NCBI RefSeq assembly: GCF_013343715.1
Contig: NZ_JABUNR010000009.1
Span: 124,001 to 188,000, forward strand
Direction: 5' to 3'
Length of the DNA stretch: 64,000 nucleotides
Origin: Mesobacillus harenae
GTDB lineage: Bacteria; Bacillota; Bacilli; Bacillales; Cytobacillaceae
Part shown: positions 25,716 to 34,270 of the stretch, in pieces
Numbering within the stretch: position 1 is the first letter of the stretch
Layout of the letters: each line of letters starts with the position of its first letter
The notes under the pieces: model-generated
Told to the model about the DNA's origin: nothing
The model's input: only the letters and a program-made list of their open reading frames with translations
Database searches by the model: none
Made by a program: the position numbers and the translations under genes

Positions 25716-26443
25716 CACTCTAGCCATCCTAAACTCTCAAGAAGAAGATAGATTCCTGTGAAACTCAAAAGGATATATATCATAATTTTAAAGATTTTCT
25801 GATTAAGCTGTTTAAACAAAATTTGACCAATGAATAATCCGAGAAATAAAGTGGGAATAGCATAAAAACTTGATTCCCACACTAATTTGTTTGTTCCAGT
25901 AAAAATGATTTGAGTTAATAAACTAATAAAATAAATAAACAAATAAAATGCTAAAGTGGTTGCTCGCAGTCGTCCTTTCTCCGTATCTGTCCCTGTAAAA
26001 TAGAGCAGTAACGGAGGTCCTGGCATGCCAATGCTTGTGGTTAAAAGTCCGGAAATTCCTCCAGCTGTAATGTCCCTGAAAGGTGTCGGCTTTAACTTTA
26101 CATTGAATAGCAGCAAACCCGTTAACAATAACAGAAGAATACTTACAGCAAATTTAAACATGTCAATATTAATAGTAATAAAGATTAAAATGCCAAAAGG
26201 CACACCAACTAAACTTCCGATAGTAAATCTTTTTAACAATATAAAATCAATATCCTTTTTTATCTTTAAAATGAGTGATGCTGAGATCACTAGAGATAAA
26301 ATGATATTTATTTGAATAGCATCATACGCCTCAAATAACAGCAGCAGAAAAGGTGTTGCCATAATTGAAAATCCAAATCCAGTACTAGTTTGCAGGACCG
26401 AAGCCACTAATATAATGCCTATAAAAATTAACTCAGTCTCCAA
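25715..26443 (-). CDS. TauE/SafE (TSUP) family sulfite exporter-like membrane protein
   Basis: A 242-residue membrane protein with seven to eight hydrophobic segments and the TSUP repeat motifs: STGFGFSIMATPFLLL near 20 and TAGGISGLLTTSIGMPGPPLLLYF near 125. The family moves sulfite, sulfonates or other organosulfur and carboxylate anions. It starts at TTG 26443 after AAAAAGGAG. It is alone in its unit and shares a terminator with the DUF3006 gene. The substrate cannot be assigned. Confidence 0.87.
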   Translation of the reverse strand: METELIFIGIILVASVLQTSTGFGFSIMATPFLLLLFEAYDAIQINIILSLVISASLILKIKKDIDFILLKRFTIGSLVGVPFGILIFITINIDMFKFAVSILLLLLTGLLLFNVKLKPTPFRDITAGGISGLLTTSIGMPGPPLLLYFTGTDTEKGRLRATTLAFYLFIYFISLLTQIIFTGTNKLVWESSFYAIPTLFLGLFIGQILFKQLNQKIFKIMIYILLSFTGIYLLLESLGWLE

Positions 26444-26535
26444 TACGGAATCTCCTTTTTATAAAACTGGTATTCTCTCTATGAGATCCCAATCGCCAGC
26501 TGAAACACCTTCCAATAGTTCTCTCCTTTGAAACA

Positions 26536-26892
26536 TTATTTCTTTAATGGCATGAATGATTCTGGATTTAATTCTTCACTTTCGATCACAAGAGCCGTTA
26601 AGCCTGAGTCTGTTTTCGTTTCATGCCATTGGTCTTTTCCCCAGAATACCGCATCACCTGCCTTAACCTTAAAGCACTCTTCCCCTTCACCTCGATCATA
26701 CCCTTCTCCAGTAGTTATTAATAGAAGTTGAGGTATCGGAGCCTGGTGGTATCCGATCAAACTGCTTTCTTCTAAATACATGTACCCTATATGTGTTTTC
26801 TTTTCCGTTTGCATAATCCGAGACATGCTAAAATTCGAATTATATCTTGTAATCTTTTTCCCAAGTTTTTCATTGAATTGATATAACTCCAT
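26536..26892 (-). CDS. cupin domain protein
   Basis: A 118-residue single-domain cupin. Strands YMYLEESSLIGYHQAPIPQLLLITTGEG and VKAGDAVFWGKDQWHETKTDSG carry the two cupin motifs; metal ligands may include the H of GYHQ, Q of PQLL, and H of QWHE. GGEGYDRG-like turns replace the usual Glu. The ATG at 26892 follows GGAGGTAGTA. Small cupins like this often bind a sugar, nucleotide or oxidised metabolite. It faces the same way as the TauE-like gene but is separated by 92 bp. Confidence 0.8.
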   Translation of the reverse strand: MELYQFNEKLGKKITRYNSNFSMSRIMQTEKKTHIGYMYLEESSLIGYHQAPIPQLLLITTGEGYDRGEGEECFKVKAGDAVFWGKDQWHETKTDSGLTALVIESEELNPESFMPLKK

Positions 26893-27269
26893 TACTACCT
26901 CCAAAGCATTTTGATCTATATTATGTTTCTATAGAATCATGAATTTTCCTTTATTATTTATCCTTGCACTGTTGGACTTGGTTGTTGATATTCATTAAAG
27001 TAGACCGACTTTCAAGCGAGCGGTTCGAGTTCCCTTCGTCGCTTGCTCCTCCATGGTCTCTCCCTTCAATCACTTTCACAACAGGACATTGATTTGCCAA
27101 CCTCAAGTAACGCACGCACGAGAAAAATTTTTGAGGAGTCTCTCACCCTTACGCTCTAAAGAGAACAATGTAGAACCAACATTGATCTTTAAAATAAATT
27201 CACTTATCATGCTGAACTCAGCTATAATTAAGTATGTTTTTTTAAAATGATCTTAAGGAGTAATACATC
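26893..27269. other. 377-bp intergenic region
   Basis: Divergent region between the cupin gene and yfkAB. It holds an AAGCGA...TCGCTT inverted repeat near 27015-27045 with a GC-richer core. No small gene, riboswitch or repeat copy was recognised. Confidence 0.35.
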
Positions 27270-28388
27270 TTGTCTTTAAAACAAATTACCACCCAATATG
27301 ACCCATGGGAAGCCTATCTCGATATTGAACAATATAATAAGCCTCAGCTTACGAATATCGAATTAACCACCACCACGCTTTGTAATATGCGCTGTGAGCA
27401 TTGTGCAGTAGGATACACTCTTCGACCAAAGGATCCTGAAGCACTTCCACTAGAGTTGCTGTTACATAGGCTTGAAGAAATTCCGACGCTTCGTTCACTA
27501 AGCATCACCGGCGGAGAACCAATGCTTTCTCTATCATCTGTAAAAAATTATTTGGTCCCGATTTTAAGGTATGCTCATGAACGCGGTGTCCGAACTCAAA
27601 TTAATTCGAATTTAACACTCGATCTTGGTCGTTATGAGATGATAATGCCTTACTTAGATGTCTTGCATATCTCACACAACTGGGGAACAATTGATGACTT
27701 TGTTGAGGGCGGATTTGCCCGTATGGACAAAAAGCCAGATTATAAGCAGCGGGCGAAGTATTTTGACAAAATGATAGAAAACAGCCGTGAACTAGTTAAG
27801 TCCGGAGTAATGGTATCTGCGGAAACCATGCTTAACAAACGGACGTTGCCTTACTTAGATAAAATTCATAAGCAGATTATAAATGAAATGCTTTGTCAGC
27901 GGCATGAGATCCATCCTATGTATCCAAGTGACTTCGCAAGCAATCTTGAGGTATTATCCCTCGAAGAAATCAGGCAAGCCATTAACTATTTACTTACTAT
28001 TCGCAATGAAAATGTCTGGATGTTATTTGGTACCCTGCCTTTCTATGCATGCAGTAGTTCCCCTGAGGAGTTAGATCTTTTAAAACGCATTTATAATAGC
28101 AAAAATGTAACTGTTCGAAATGATCCTGATGGCCGTTCCCGGTTAAATGTTAATATATTTAACGGCGAAATAATTGTGACCGATTTTGGGGATACCCCGC
28201 CGCTTGGGAATATTCAAACTTCAAATCTGCAAGATGCCTACCAAAAGTGGCAAGCTTCAGAGATAGCCAAAGAATTAAACTGTCATTGCCCAGCAGTTTC
28301 TTGCCTAGGCCCCAATATTTTAGTTAAAGACAGTTATTATCAAAATATTGATTTTAGTAAACGCAAAAACAATATTAGCAAATATTAA
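27270..28388 (+). CDS. yfkAB: radical SAM/CxCxxxxC motif protein YfkAB
   Basis: A 372-residue radical SAM enzyme matching YfkAB of Bacillus. The [4Fe-4S]/SAM motif is TTTTLCNMRCEHCAVGY (C-x3-C-x2-C) near residues 38-45, with the SAM-contact SITGGEPML. Near the C-terminus NCHCPAVSC gives the family C-x-C-x4-C motif that likely binds a second cluster. It starts at TTG 27270 with AAGGAG at slightly long spacing. The reaction is unknown. In B. subtilis the gene was once annotated as two (yfkA and yfkB); here it is one intact frame. Confidence 0.92.
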   Translation: MSLKQITTQYDPWEAYLDIEQYNKPQLTNIELTTTTLCNMRCEHCAVGYTLRPKDPEALPLELLLHRLEEIPTLRSLSITGGEPMLSLSSVKNYLVPILRYAHERGVRTQINSNLTLDLGRYEMIMPYLDVLHISHNWGTIDDFVEGGFARMDKKPDYKQRAKYFDKMIENSRELVKSGVMVSAETMLNKRTLPYLDKIHKQIINEMLCQRHEIHPMYPSDFASNLEVLSLEEIRQAINYLLTIRNENVWMLFGTLPFYACSSSPEELDLLKRIYNSKNVTVRNDPDGRSRLNVNIFNGEIIVTDFGDTPPLGNIQTSNLQDAYQKWQASEIAKELNCHCPAVSCLGPNILVKDSYYQNIDFSKRKNNISKY

Positions 28389-28453
28389 AACAGCAGGAAA
28401 TCCCGCTTACAATATTATATAGAATAAAGCACATAAACACCTAAATTATACCA

Positions 28454-28466
28454 GGTGACAGGCACC
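28454..28466 (+). repeat. dispersed hairpin repeat GGTGACAGGCACC
   Basis: Single copy, followed by ATCCATAATATGG, 65 bp after the yfkAB stop. Confidence 0.85.
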
Positions 28467-28607
28467 ATCCATAATATGGAATACCAGTTGCTTAAGAAAG
28501 TTTATATTTATTGCGTTTGGAAGAAATCAGCTATTGAGTTAAATTGCGTTATCCTATATAATTTGTTATAATAAGTCGTTTTCAACAATATCGAGGGGGA
28601 ACTTTTT

Positions 28608-29045
28608 TTGTCAATCGAAGTAGGCAGCAAAGTACAAGGTAAAGTAACAGGCATCACAAATTTCGGAGCGTTCGTACAATTACCCGGTGGAGCAACTGGG
28701 CTTGTGCATATTAGTGAGGTAGCGGATAGCTACGTCAAAGATGTTAATGACCATCTTAAAGTAGGCGACGAAATAGAAGTAAAAGTAATCAACGAAAAAG
28801 ATGGAAAGATTGCATTGTCCATCAAGAAAGCTATCGATAAACCTGAAGGGCAAACCTCGACATATACTAAACGCCCGCCACGCCAAGGACGAGATGACTT
28901 CCGTTCAAAAGGCGGTAATTTCAAACCGAAGGAAAACTTCGAAGATAAAATGCTGAAGTTTTTAAAATCCAGTGAAGAGAACTTAACTTCCCTTAAACGC
29001 AACACCGAAACAAAACGGGGCGGAAGAGGCGGAAGACGCGGATAA
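28608..29045 (+). CDS. S1 RNA-binding domain protein (YabR/YugI-like)
   Basis: A 145-residue RNA-binding protein. One S1 domain (2-75) starts IEVGSKVQGKVTGITNFGAFVQLPGGATGLVHISEV and ends DGKIALSIKKA. The rest is a basic, Arg/Gly-rich disordered tail ending RGGRGGRRG, which strengthens RNA contacts. The sequence is closest by eye to YabR of B. subtilis; YugI (general stress protein 13) is the other relative. It starts at TTG 28608 after GAGGGG. A strong terminator follows. It probably associates with ribosomes, as known for relatives. Confidence 0.85.
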   Translation: MSIEVGSKVQGKVTGITNFGAFVQLPGGATGLVHISEVADSYVKDVNDHLKVGDEIEVKVINEKDGKIALSIKKAIDKPEGQTSTYTKRPPRQGRDDFRSKGGNFKPKENFEDKMLKFLKSSEENLTSLKRNTETKRGGRGGRRG

Positions 29046-29051
29046 TATCCC

Positions 29052-29088
29052 AAAAAGGCAAGTCCATAAAAATGGACTTGCCTTTTTT
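29052..29088. terminator. bidirectional Rho-independent terminator
   Basis: AAAAAGGCAAGTCCAT pairs with ATGGACTTGCCTTTTT over a 4-nt loop, serving the S1 gene and the convergent hydrolase. Confidence 0.92.
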
Positions 29089-29098
29089 TATTACATTT

Positions 29099-29911
29099 TT
29101 ATGAGTGAATGTTAGCTGCCTTTGTTAAATGCTCAGCTAACAGCCTGTTCACTTCTGATGGCTTTTCTAAGGCTACAGAGTGGCCTGCTCCGTTAACTAC
29201 TTCGCAAACACCGTTTTTTACCGTCTTTGCAATGTTTTCAGATTGCTGAATTGTATAAGCGTGATCCTCAGCTCCGGCAATTGCCATAACCGGAATTTCC
29301 ACACCATTTAGTTCTTCAAGTACACTTTTTCGATGTACCACTTGGTAGGCAGCATCGCCAATCGTCTGATCCAGTCCTGCCATGTGTTCCTGCCAGAAGG
29401 TTCTCTCTTCTGCAAAATTAGGATCAGTAAGTGACGTATCACCAAACATGATATACATCATAGTATCAAGAATAGGTTTACCACCGTACTGCTGCAGCTG
29501 TTCGACAACTGGCTGAAATTCTGCTTTTTTGTACTCTTCTTCCGCCGAGCTACCTAAAACTGTGCAGGAAATCAGCAAGTCTGGACGCCGTGCTGCAAGC
29601 CGCAAAGCTATAAAACCGCCCATTGAATTACCAGCGAAGTGACAGCGGCCTAACTCAAGGGCTTCAATTAAAGCTGCAGCATCCTCAGTTAACGTATCCA
29701 TATCCAAGTTTTCAAGAGAGTCTCTAGCACTCTGACCTTGGCCTCTCTGGTCATAACAAATGACTCTAAATTCTCCTGCAAAATGTTTTATCTGATTAAA
29801 GAACATCCGAGAAGTAAAAAAGAGCGAATGACTGAACACAATAGCTGGAGCGTCCTTGGGACCGTAATCCTCATAATAAATCTGGGTACCGTTTACCTCA
29901 ATCGTTGGCAA
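29099..29911 (-). CDS. alpha/beta hydrolase
   Basis: A 270-residue alpha/beta-hydrolase. The oxyanion region is FSHSLFFTSRMF, the nucleophile elbow GNSMGG (Ser near 96), the acid in AIAGAEDHAY, and the His in VNGAGHSVALEKP near the C-terminus, so the triad is complete. The fold and length resemble 3-oxoadipate enol-lactonase or haloperoxidase-type esterases. It starts at TTG 29911 with AAAGGAGG. No aromatic pathway genes lie nearby, so a specific substrate is not proposed. Confidence 0.87.
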   Translation of the reverse strand: MPTIEVNGTQIYYEDYGPKDAPAIVFSHSLFFTSRMFFNQIKHFAGEFRVICYDQRGQGQSARDSLENLDMDTLTEDAAALIEALELGRCHFAGNSMGGFIALRLAARRPDLLISCTVLGSSAEEEYKKAEFQPVVEQLQQYGGKPILDTMMYIMFGDTSLTDPNFAEERTFWQEHMAGLDQTIGDAAYQVVHRKSVLEELNGVEIPVMAIAGAEDHAYTIQQSENIAKTVKNGVCEVVNGAGHSVALEKPSEVNRLLAEHLTKAANIHS

Positions 29912-30253
29912 AAAATTACCTCCTTTACTAGATTCTTATTTTGGAAACGTTTTCTATTCAATACTCATTATAAAAACTAAATTGATCGTAAGTCAAATAA
30001 TAGTCTGAACATTCCAACTATTAAACCGAACTACTGCCTTAATTCTTCCTTTCTTAACATTCATTGTTGCAAAAACGAATTCCAATTATTTTTATGAGGT
30101 CCATATTTATCGATTCATATAATTCATTGCCAGGTGACAAACACCACACTGAAGTTCCCACTTCCCAAGTATTATTTTTAATATAAACCTGCACAGTGAA
30201 ACTCTTAGGTTGTCAGTACGTATATAAACTATTACTTATTAGGAGGAAATGAG
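29912..30253. other. 342-bp intergenic region with a degenerate repeat
   Basis: Divergent region. A decayed copy of the dispersed repeat (GGTGACAAACACC) lies at 30133-30145. No gene is supported. Confidence 0.5.
30133..30145 (+). repeat. degenerate dispersed repeat GGTGACAAACACC
   Basis: Two changes from GGTGACAGGCACC in the loop; the GGTG...CACC stem is kept. It is preceded by CCA, like other copies. Confidence 0.65.
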
Positions 30254-30409
30254 ATGTTCAAAAAGATCATTAAGAAGCTTTTAAATGAAACGACAAAAAA
30301 AAGACGCTACAGCTCAAGCGACAGACGCTATTCCAGTAAACACAAAGGATATGGCCATAAACACTATAAAGGAAAACGCCGCAGCAGAAGCAGCTTTTTC
30401 AGCAGCTAA
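30254..30409 (+). CDS. small Ser/Arg/Lys/His-rich basic protein upstream of the kinase
   Basis: A 51-residue protein with a very strong AGGAGGAAATGAG site. It starts MFKKIIKKLLNETTKK and continues with a low-complexity tail full of Ser, Arg, Lys, His, Tyr and Gly (RRYSSSDRRYSSKHKGYGHK), ending SRSSFFSS. About 15 Ser and several Tyr make it an obvious candidate substrate for the kinase that starts 34 bp downstream. No enzyme domain is possible at this size. A longer reading frame overlapping it (from 30285) is a shifted-frame extension of the kinase and is rejected. The kinase-substrate link is inference. Confidence 0.78.
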   Translation: MFKKIIKKLLNETTKKRRYSSSDRRYSSKHKGYGHKHYKGKRRSRSSFFSS

Positions 30410-30443
30410 ATCCATTCTTGTGCGGAAGGGAGGGGATTCAATA

Positions 30444-31226
30444 ATGAAATCGTTAATGCTTGGCGTTTCTGATGCTTTTGATCTGAAGTTAACTAAAGCA
30501 GATATGATAGATGGTCGTTACCTGATCGAAGAGTATCTTGGCTGCGGCAGTTATGGGAGAAGCTACCTCGTTTTTGATCAAGTTAAAGGTCGCAGGGCTG
30601 TTCTTAAAATGCTGCGGCTTCATAAGCGTCTATCAAGGAAGAGCACCGAGCATTTCAGGCAGGAATCTTACTGGCTGACCGAATTGGATCACCCCGCCCT
30701 TCCCTGCTTTTATGAAAGAGGAACTTTTAAAAAAGCACCCTTTTTTACGATGGAATATGTAAATGGAAAAACCTTTGAGCAGCTTATCTTTGAGGAGGGA
30801 ATGGTTTTCTCTGAGAAAACAGCTTTTAAAACCGCAATCAAGTTAAACGATATTATTGGCTATCTTCACAGCAAAAATCTCGTCCATAGAGATATTAGAA
30901 TTCCGAACGTCATGGTTGAAGGACCTGAATTAAAGCTGATTGATTTTGGACTGGCCAGAAGGCTTGGCAGCAATAAATCTAATAAGAAAGTTAAGAATCC
31001 ATTTAGAGAACAGTCTGTCCGAAGTGATTTTTATGGACTCGGTCATTTTCTTTTGTTTTTGCTTTACTCTTCCTATGAGCCCGAAACCGACCAAGAACAA
31101 ACCTGGGAGGAGGAGCTGACTCTTACATTAGATGCCCGGAGAATCATTAGAAAACTCCTCCAAATAGATGAACCGTATGATGACTGGAGAGATATACAAA
31201 AGGATTTTATGAGGGTGACTGTCTAG
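30444..31226 (+). CDS. eukaryotic-type Ser/Thr protein kinase (YrzF-like)
   Basis: A 260-residue soluble kinase close in type to YrzF of Bacillus. ATP loop LGCGSYGRSYLVFD, VLKM with the ATP-anchoring Lys, an HFRQESYW Glu, catalytic loop HRDIRIPNV (Asp and Asn present, with Arg in place of the usual Lys two after Asp), and metal-binding DFG in LIDFGLARR. The C-lobe is short and there is no membrane or PASTA domain. ATG at 30444 has GGGAGGGG at good spacing, so the true start is here and not further upstream. Co-transcription with the 51-residue basic protein is likely. Confidence 0.85.
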   Translation: MKSLMLGVSDAFDLKLTKADMIDGRYLIEEYLGCGSYGRSYLVFDQVKGRRAVLKMLRLHKRLSRKSTEHFRQESYWLTELDHPALPCFYERGTFKKAPFFTMEYVNGKTFEQLIFEEGMVFSEKTAFKTAIKLNDIIGYLHSKNLVHRDIRIPNVMVEGPELKLIDFGLARRLGSNKSNKKVKNPFREQSVRSDFYGLGHFLLFLLYSSYEPETDQEQTWEEELTLTLDARRIIRKLLQIDEPYDDWRDIQKDFMRVTV

Positions 31227-31286
31227 TCCAGCTAATCTGAACATCAAAAAACGAATAACTGACCACCGGAACTATTCTCGTATAAA

Positions 31287-31314
31287 ATAAAAAACACCTT
31301 CTGCTAAGAAAGTG
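31287..31314 (-). terminator. weak Rho-independent terminator of the PAS-STAS gene
   Basis: On the minus strand CACTTTC pairs with GAAGGTG, followed by TTTTTT. Confidence 0.55.
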
Positions 31315-31418
31315 CTTCTTATGGTTTTACTATATTCACAAGCTATACCAAACTAGTAGGACCAAGGCATATAACATAAAGCGCCTACACGACTGCTCAG
31401 AGCTGCTTCCTTCTAAGC

Positions 31419-32207
31419 TTATAACTGGGTTTTATTTAAGTCCGCGAGCTTCGTTAAAGCTTGCTGCACATCGCTGATGGTTACGATTGAAGTTAAATCC
31501 TTATGTGTCTCTACTGCTTTCTGCGCCATCTCAGGTCTAATTCCAGTACAAATAGGAGAAATGCCGAGCAGTTTCATTACCGAATTAATTTTAAAGAGAA
31601 ATTCAATAACAACCTCATCAATATTGTAAATTCCGGAGAAATCCACGATTAAGTAGTTAAGATTCTTTCCAATTACTTTTTGCGGCATCACCTCTAACAG
31701 CTGCCTTGCCCGATCTTCATCAATTTCTCCAATCAAGGGTAAAACAGCTACGCCCTCACTAACAGGTACCACGGGAGTCCCTACTTCATTCATGACCCTT
31801 TTCAGTTCTCTTTCGGCAGTTTTCTGTGCAGTTATATCCAATAGGATTGACTGTATCGCCTTTTTATTTCCATAGATTACTGGATGACAGTATAACTCTA
31901 CATCACAAACGGTACCGTCGAGCCTATGGACAATCGTTTCAACCATCTCTCCAGCCAAATTTTCTTCTGTTCCTCTACGGATTCTTTCTATAATGTATTC
32001 TCTGTATTCTTCAGTAAAAACCTCTACAATATTAGCACCGATAATTTCACTTTTGGATCCTTTTAAAAAATCTGCCCCTGCTTGATTTATATATAAAACC
32101 TTATGGTCGGAGTGAATGACAGTAGTCTGGAATGAGTATTCCACAATTTGCCGATACATGTTCTCTTTTTCAAATTCAGTTAATGAGTCACCAGGCCTAT
32201 GTTCCAC
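31419..32207 (-). CDS. PAS-STAS regulatory protein (RsbR-like)
   Basis: A 262-residue cytoplasmic signalling protein. A PAS domain (about 17-130) includes IHSDHKVLYINQAGADFLKGSKSEIIGANIVEVF and the PAC-like ending QSILLDITAQKTAERELK. A C-terminal STAS domain (about 148-255) includes LIVDFSGIYNIDEVVIEFLFK and CTGIRPEMAQKAV. In RsbR stressosome proteins these two positions are phosphorylated Thr; here the first is Ser (DFSG) and the second Thr (CTGIRPE). GTG at 32207 has GGGGAG at 7 bp and is chosen over an upstream ATG. No rsbS or rsbT lies beside it, so it may feed a stressosome encoded elsewhere. Confidence 0.85.
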   Translation of the reverse strand: MEHRPGDSLTEFEKENMYRQIVEYSFQTTVIHSDHKVLYINQAGADFLKGSKSEIIGANIVEVFTEEYREYIIERIRRGTEENLAGEMVETIVHRLDGTVCDVELYCHPVIYGNKKAIQSILLDITAQKTAERELKRVMNEVGTPVVPVSEGVAVLPLIGEIDEDRARQLLEVMPQKVIGKNLNYLIVDFSGIYNIDEVVIEFLFKINSVMKLLGISPICTGIRPEMAQKAVETHKDLTSIVTISDVQQALTKLADLNKTQL

Positions 32208-32452
32208 TTTCGCTCTCCCCCTTTTCTTGATAAACCCTATGTTACTCCTATGAATAAACAATATCAAACGATACAGTTATTGGTATCAGAGGATAGTTGC
32301 TGTTTACTTAACTTCATGAAATTCCTAAGAGGACTTTACGATCCGATAAACTCTATGAGAGTTAATATGTTATTCACAATTAATATAGAAGAAAACGGTC
32401 TCTCATGGTAAAATTTAACTATAAAGTTATTCTTAATTAAGGAGGAACTTTT

Positions 32453-33526
32453 ATGCAATCCTGCATTAAACCCAAATGGACGTGGTTTAGTTTATTTGTT
32501 ACTTTAGTGATTTTTTCTAATTATCTCGTTTACCATCTAGACATCGTTCAGCCTTATCCAAAGGAAATGGTTTTTGGCTCCCTGTTTGATTTTATTATCG
32601 TCATTCCCCTTATTACCTACTTTTTCATTATTAAAAATCGCTATTCAGTGAAATATTTACTAGCTGTCATGATTGCAGGTTATGGAGCGGCTATACTGAT
32701 TATTCCTGAAGGCTTGCTTTCTTCCTATTCCTACTTAAAATACATCCTGTTTGCCGGCGAGGGTGCGTTTTTATTGCTTGAGCTGTTTATCGTTTATAAA
32801 CTGGTTACAAAGCTACCCGCCATAATAAAAACCTTCCACACAAGCGTAACGGATATCCAAGCCTTTCCCTACCGTTTAGAAAATGCTTTTTCTAATTTCT
32901 TAAAACCTTCACGTTTATTGGAGATACTTTCATCAGATATCACGATGTTTCACTACAGTTTATTCTCTTGGAGAAAGAAACCTTTCACTTCGTTGAATGG
33001 CTCTCAGGTATATAGTTTTCATAAAAGATCGGGAGCAATCGCTTTTTACGTGATGATTGTTCACGCGCTCGTATTGGAGTCCATCGGATTTCACTTTCTG
33101 CTGCATTCCTGGAACCCTGTTGCTGCCTTTATCGCCCTGTTTTTAAATATTTACTCCCTTCTCTTTTTGTTAGCTGAAATACAAGCGATACGTCTTTGTC
33201 CTTTTATCATCACCGACAAACACTTATACTTGCAGATAGGTATTACAAAAAGGCTGGTCGTTCCTCTTAACGTAATAAAAACTGTCCATTCATATCAAGG
33301 TCCCGAAACTTTATCTAAGGAAGAACAAAAACATGTCCTTGATGCAGTCCTTGCTGATTTTGTAAAAGAAAAGCCGGCTATTGAAATAGAGTTTTTTAGA
33401 CCCCAGCAGGCTAATTTGATTTATGGATTTAAAAAACAAGTGATGAAGGTACAACTCCGGCCGGATGATCCACAGAGATTCGCTTCAGGTCTGCAAGAAA
33501 AACTTACGGAGAGACATGGCTTATAG
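32453..33526 (+). CDS. multi-pass membrane protein of unknown function
   Basis: A 357-residue membrane protein with a strong AAGGAGG site. Hydrophobic segments are seen at about 11-29, 40-59, 67-84, 94-118, 195-213 and 220-244. The stretch between 118 and 190 is cytoplasmic and helical. The C-terminal ~110 residues form a soluble domain with PFIITDKHLYLQIGITKRLVVPLNVIKTV, which looks like a PH-like (bPH) module. Relatives in Bacillus have carried a doubtful beta-carotene monooxygenase label; nothing in this sequence supports that. Confidence 0.7.
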   Translation: MQSCIKPKWTWFSLFVTLVIFSNYLVYHLDIVQPYPKEMVFGSLFDFIIVIPLITYFFIIKNRYSVKYLLAVMIAGYGAAILIIPEGLLSSYSYLKYILFAGEGAFLLLELFIVYKLVTKLPAIIKTFHTSVTDIQAFPYRLENAFSNFLKPSRLLEILSSDITMFHYSLFSWRKKPFTSLNGSQVYSFHKRSGAIAFYVMIVHALVLESIGFHFLLHSWNPVAAFIALFLNIYSLLFLLAEIQAIRLCPFIITDKHLYLQIGITKRLVVPLNVIKTVHSYQGPETLSKEEQKHVLDAVLADFVKEKPAIEIEFFRPQQANLIYGFKKQVMKVQLRPDDPQRFASGLQEKLTERHGL

Positions 33527-33603
33527 GTTAAGAACATGTTGAGATAGGCGGTTGCTAGGTGCTGGCTTTGGTAGGAGGAACAGAAATTGGTAATTTATTG
33601 GTT

Positions 33604-33616
33604 GGTGCCTGTCACC
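33604..33616 (-). repeat. dispersed hairpin repeat (inverted orientation)
   Basis: GGTGCCTGTCACC, the reverse complement of GGTGACAGGCACC, 77 bp after the membrane protein stop. Confidence 0.85.
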
Positions 33617-33701
33617 TTCATATGCAGAACTTTTAAAAAATTAGGGATAATGATAAAGGTGTGCTATACTGTGGTTACCATTTTCTTTATTGATTCATTT
33701 T

Positions 33702-33731
33702 CCCCGTTCTTACGCAGAGCGGGGTTTTTTA
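33702..33731 (+). terminator. Rho-independent terminator
   Basis: CCCCG pairs with CGGGG over a 13-nt loop, followed by TTTTTT. A -10-like TATACT lies about 40 bp upstream, so this may end a very short transcript as well as the membrane gene. Confidence 0.7.
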
Positions 33732-33761
33732 TTGCCTTCTTATAGAGCCGAAAAAAGTCAT

Positions 33762-33793
33762 AAAAAAAAAGACTCTGCAAGAGAGTCTTTTTT
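33762..33793 (-). terminator. Rho-independent terminator of the cold-shock gene
   Basis: GACTCT pairs with AGAGTC; long A/T tracts flank both sides, so it works in either direction. Confidence 0.88.
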
Positions 33794-33809
33794 GGTGTGT
33801 TTAGGTTAA

Positions 33810-34010
33810 TTATGCTTTTTGAACGTTAGTAGCTTGGGGTCCGCGTTGACCTTGTTCTACTTCAAACGTTACTTCTTGACCTTCGTCTAATGACTTGAAG
33901 CCTTCGCTTTGGATAGCTGAGAAGTGAACGAATACATCGTCTCCGCCTTCGCGCTCGATGAATCCGAATCCTTTTTCTGCGTTAAACCATTTCACTTTAC
34001 CTTGTTCCAT
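33810..34010 (-). CDS. cold-shock protein, CspA family (copy 1)
   Basis: A 66-residue single cold-shock domain. RNP1 KGFGFIE and RNP2 VFVHFSAI are intact, so it should bind single-stranded RNA/DNA and act as an RNA chaperone. The protein is identical to the product of 45802-46002, with only a few synonymous changes. GGAGGATAACACAA precedes the ATG. The upstream ~130 nt are also conserved between the copies, with a perfect small hairpin right before the ribosome binding site, which suggests post-transcriptional cold control as known for csp mRNAs. Confidence 0.95.
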   Translation of the reverse strand: MEQGKVKWFNAEKGFGFIEREGGDDVFVHFSAIQSEGFKSLDEGQEVTFEVEQGQRGPQATNVQKA

Positions 34011-34150
34011 TTGTGTTATCCTCCTCGTGTGCTATGCACACATTTTGGTACTATCCTTGTTAAATCTTCAAGTCGAAAGTTTTTGATCACTTTACCAATC
34101 CTTGCCGAACAAACAAAAATAATTCTTTTTAAGAATAACAGACAAATTAA
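34011..34150 (-). promoter_or_regulatory. conserved 5' leader of cold-shock gene copy 1
   Basis: About 130 nt alignable with 46003-46140, interrupted only by point changes and small gaps. It ends in the hairpin GTGTGC-ATA-GCACAC (34027-34041) that abuts the GAGGAGG ribosome binding site. An ATTCTT...AAGAAT stem lies near its far end. This is likely a temperature-responsive leader; the conservation is seen, the mechanism is inferred. Confidence 0.65.
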
Positions 34151-34270
34151 ATAAATGCAAGCCGTAAATGGAAATTGGTGACAGAATTTCTTCATTCCCT
34201 TATATTTCAAATATTTTTTTTAGAAAGGTAAATACTAATCATAGTATTAATTGTTCAGGAGGTAGACCTA

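Noticed and set aside
30285-30443. Longer N-terminus for the kinase, starting at 30285
   Set aside because: It has no ribosome binding site and overlaps, in another frame, the well-supported 51-residue gene. The kinase has a strong site and ATG at 30444.
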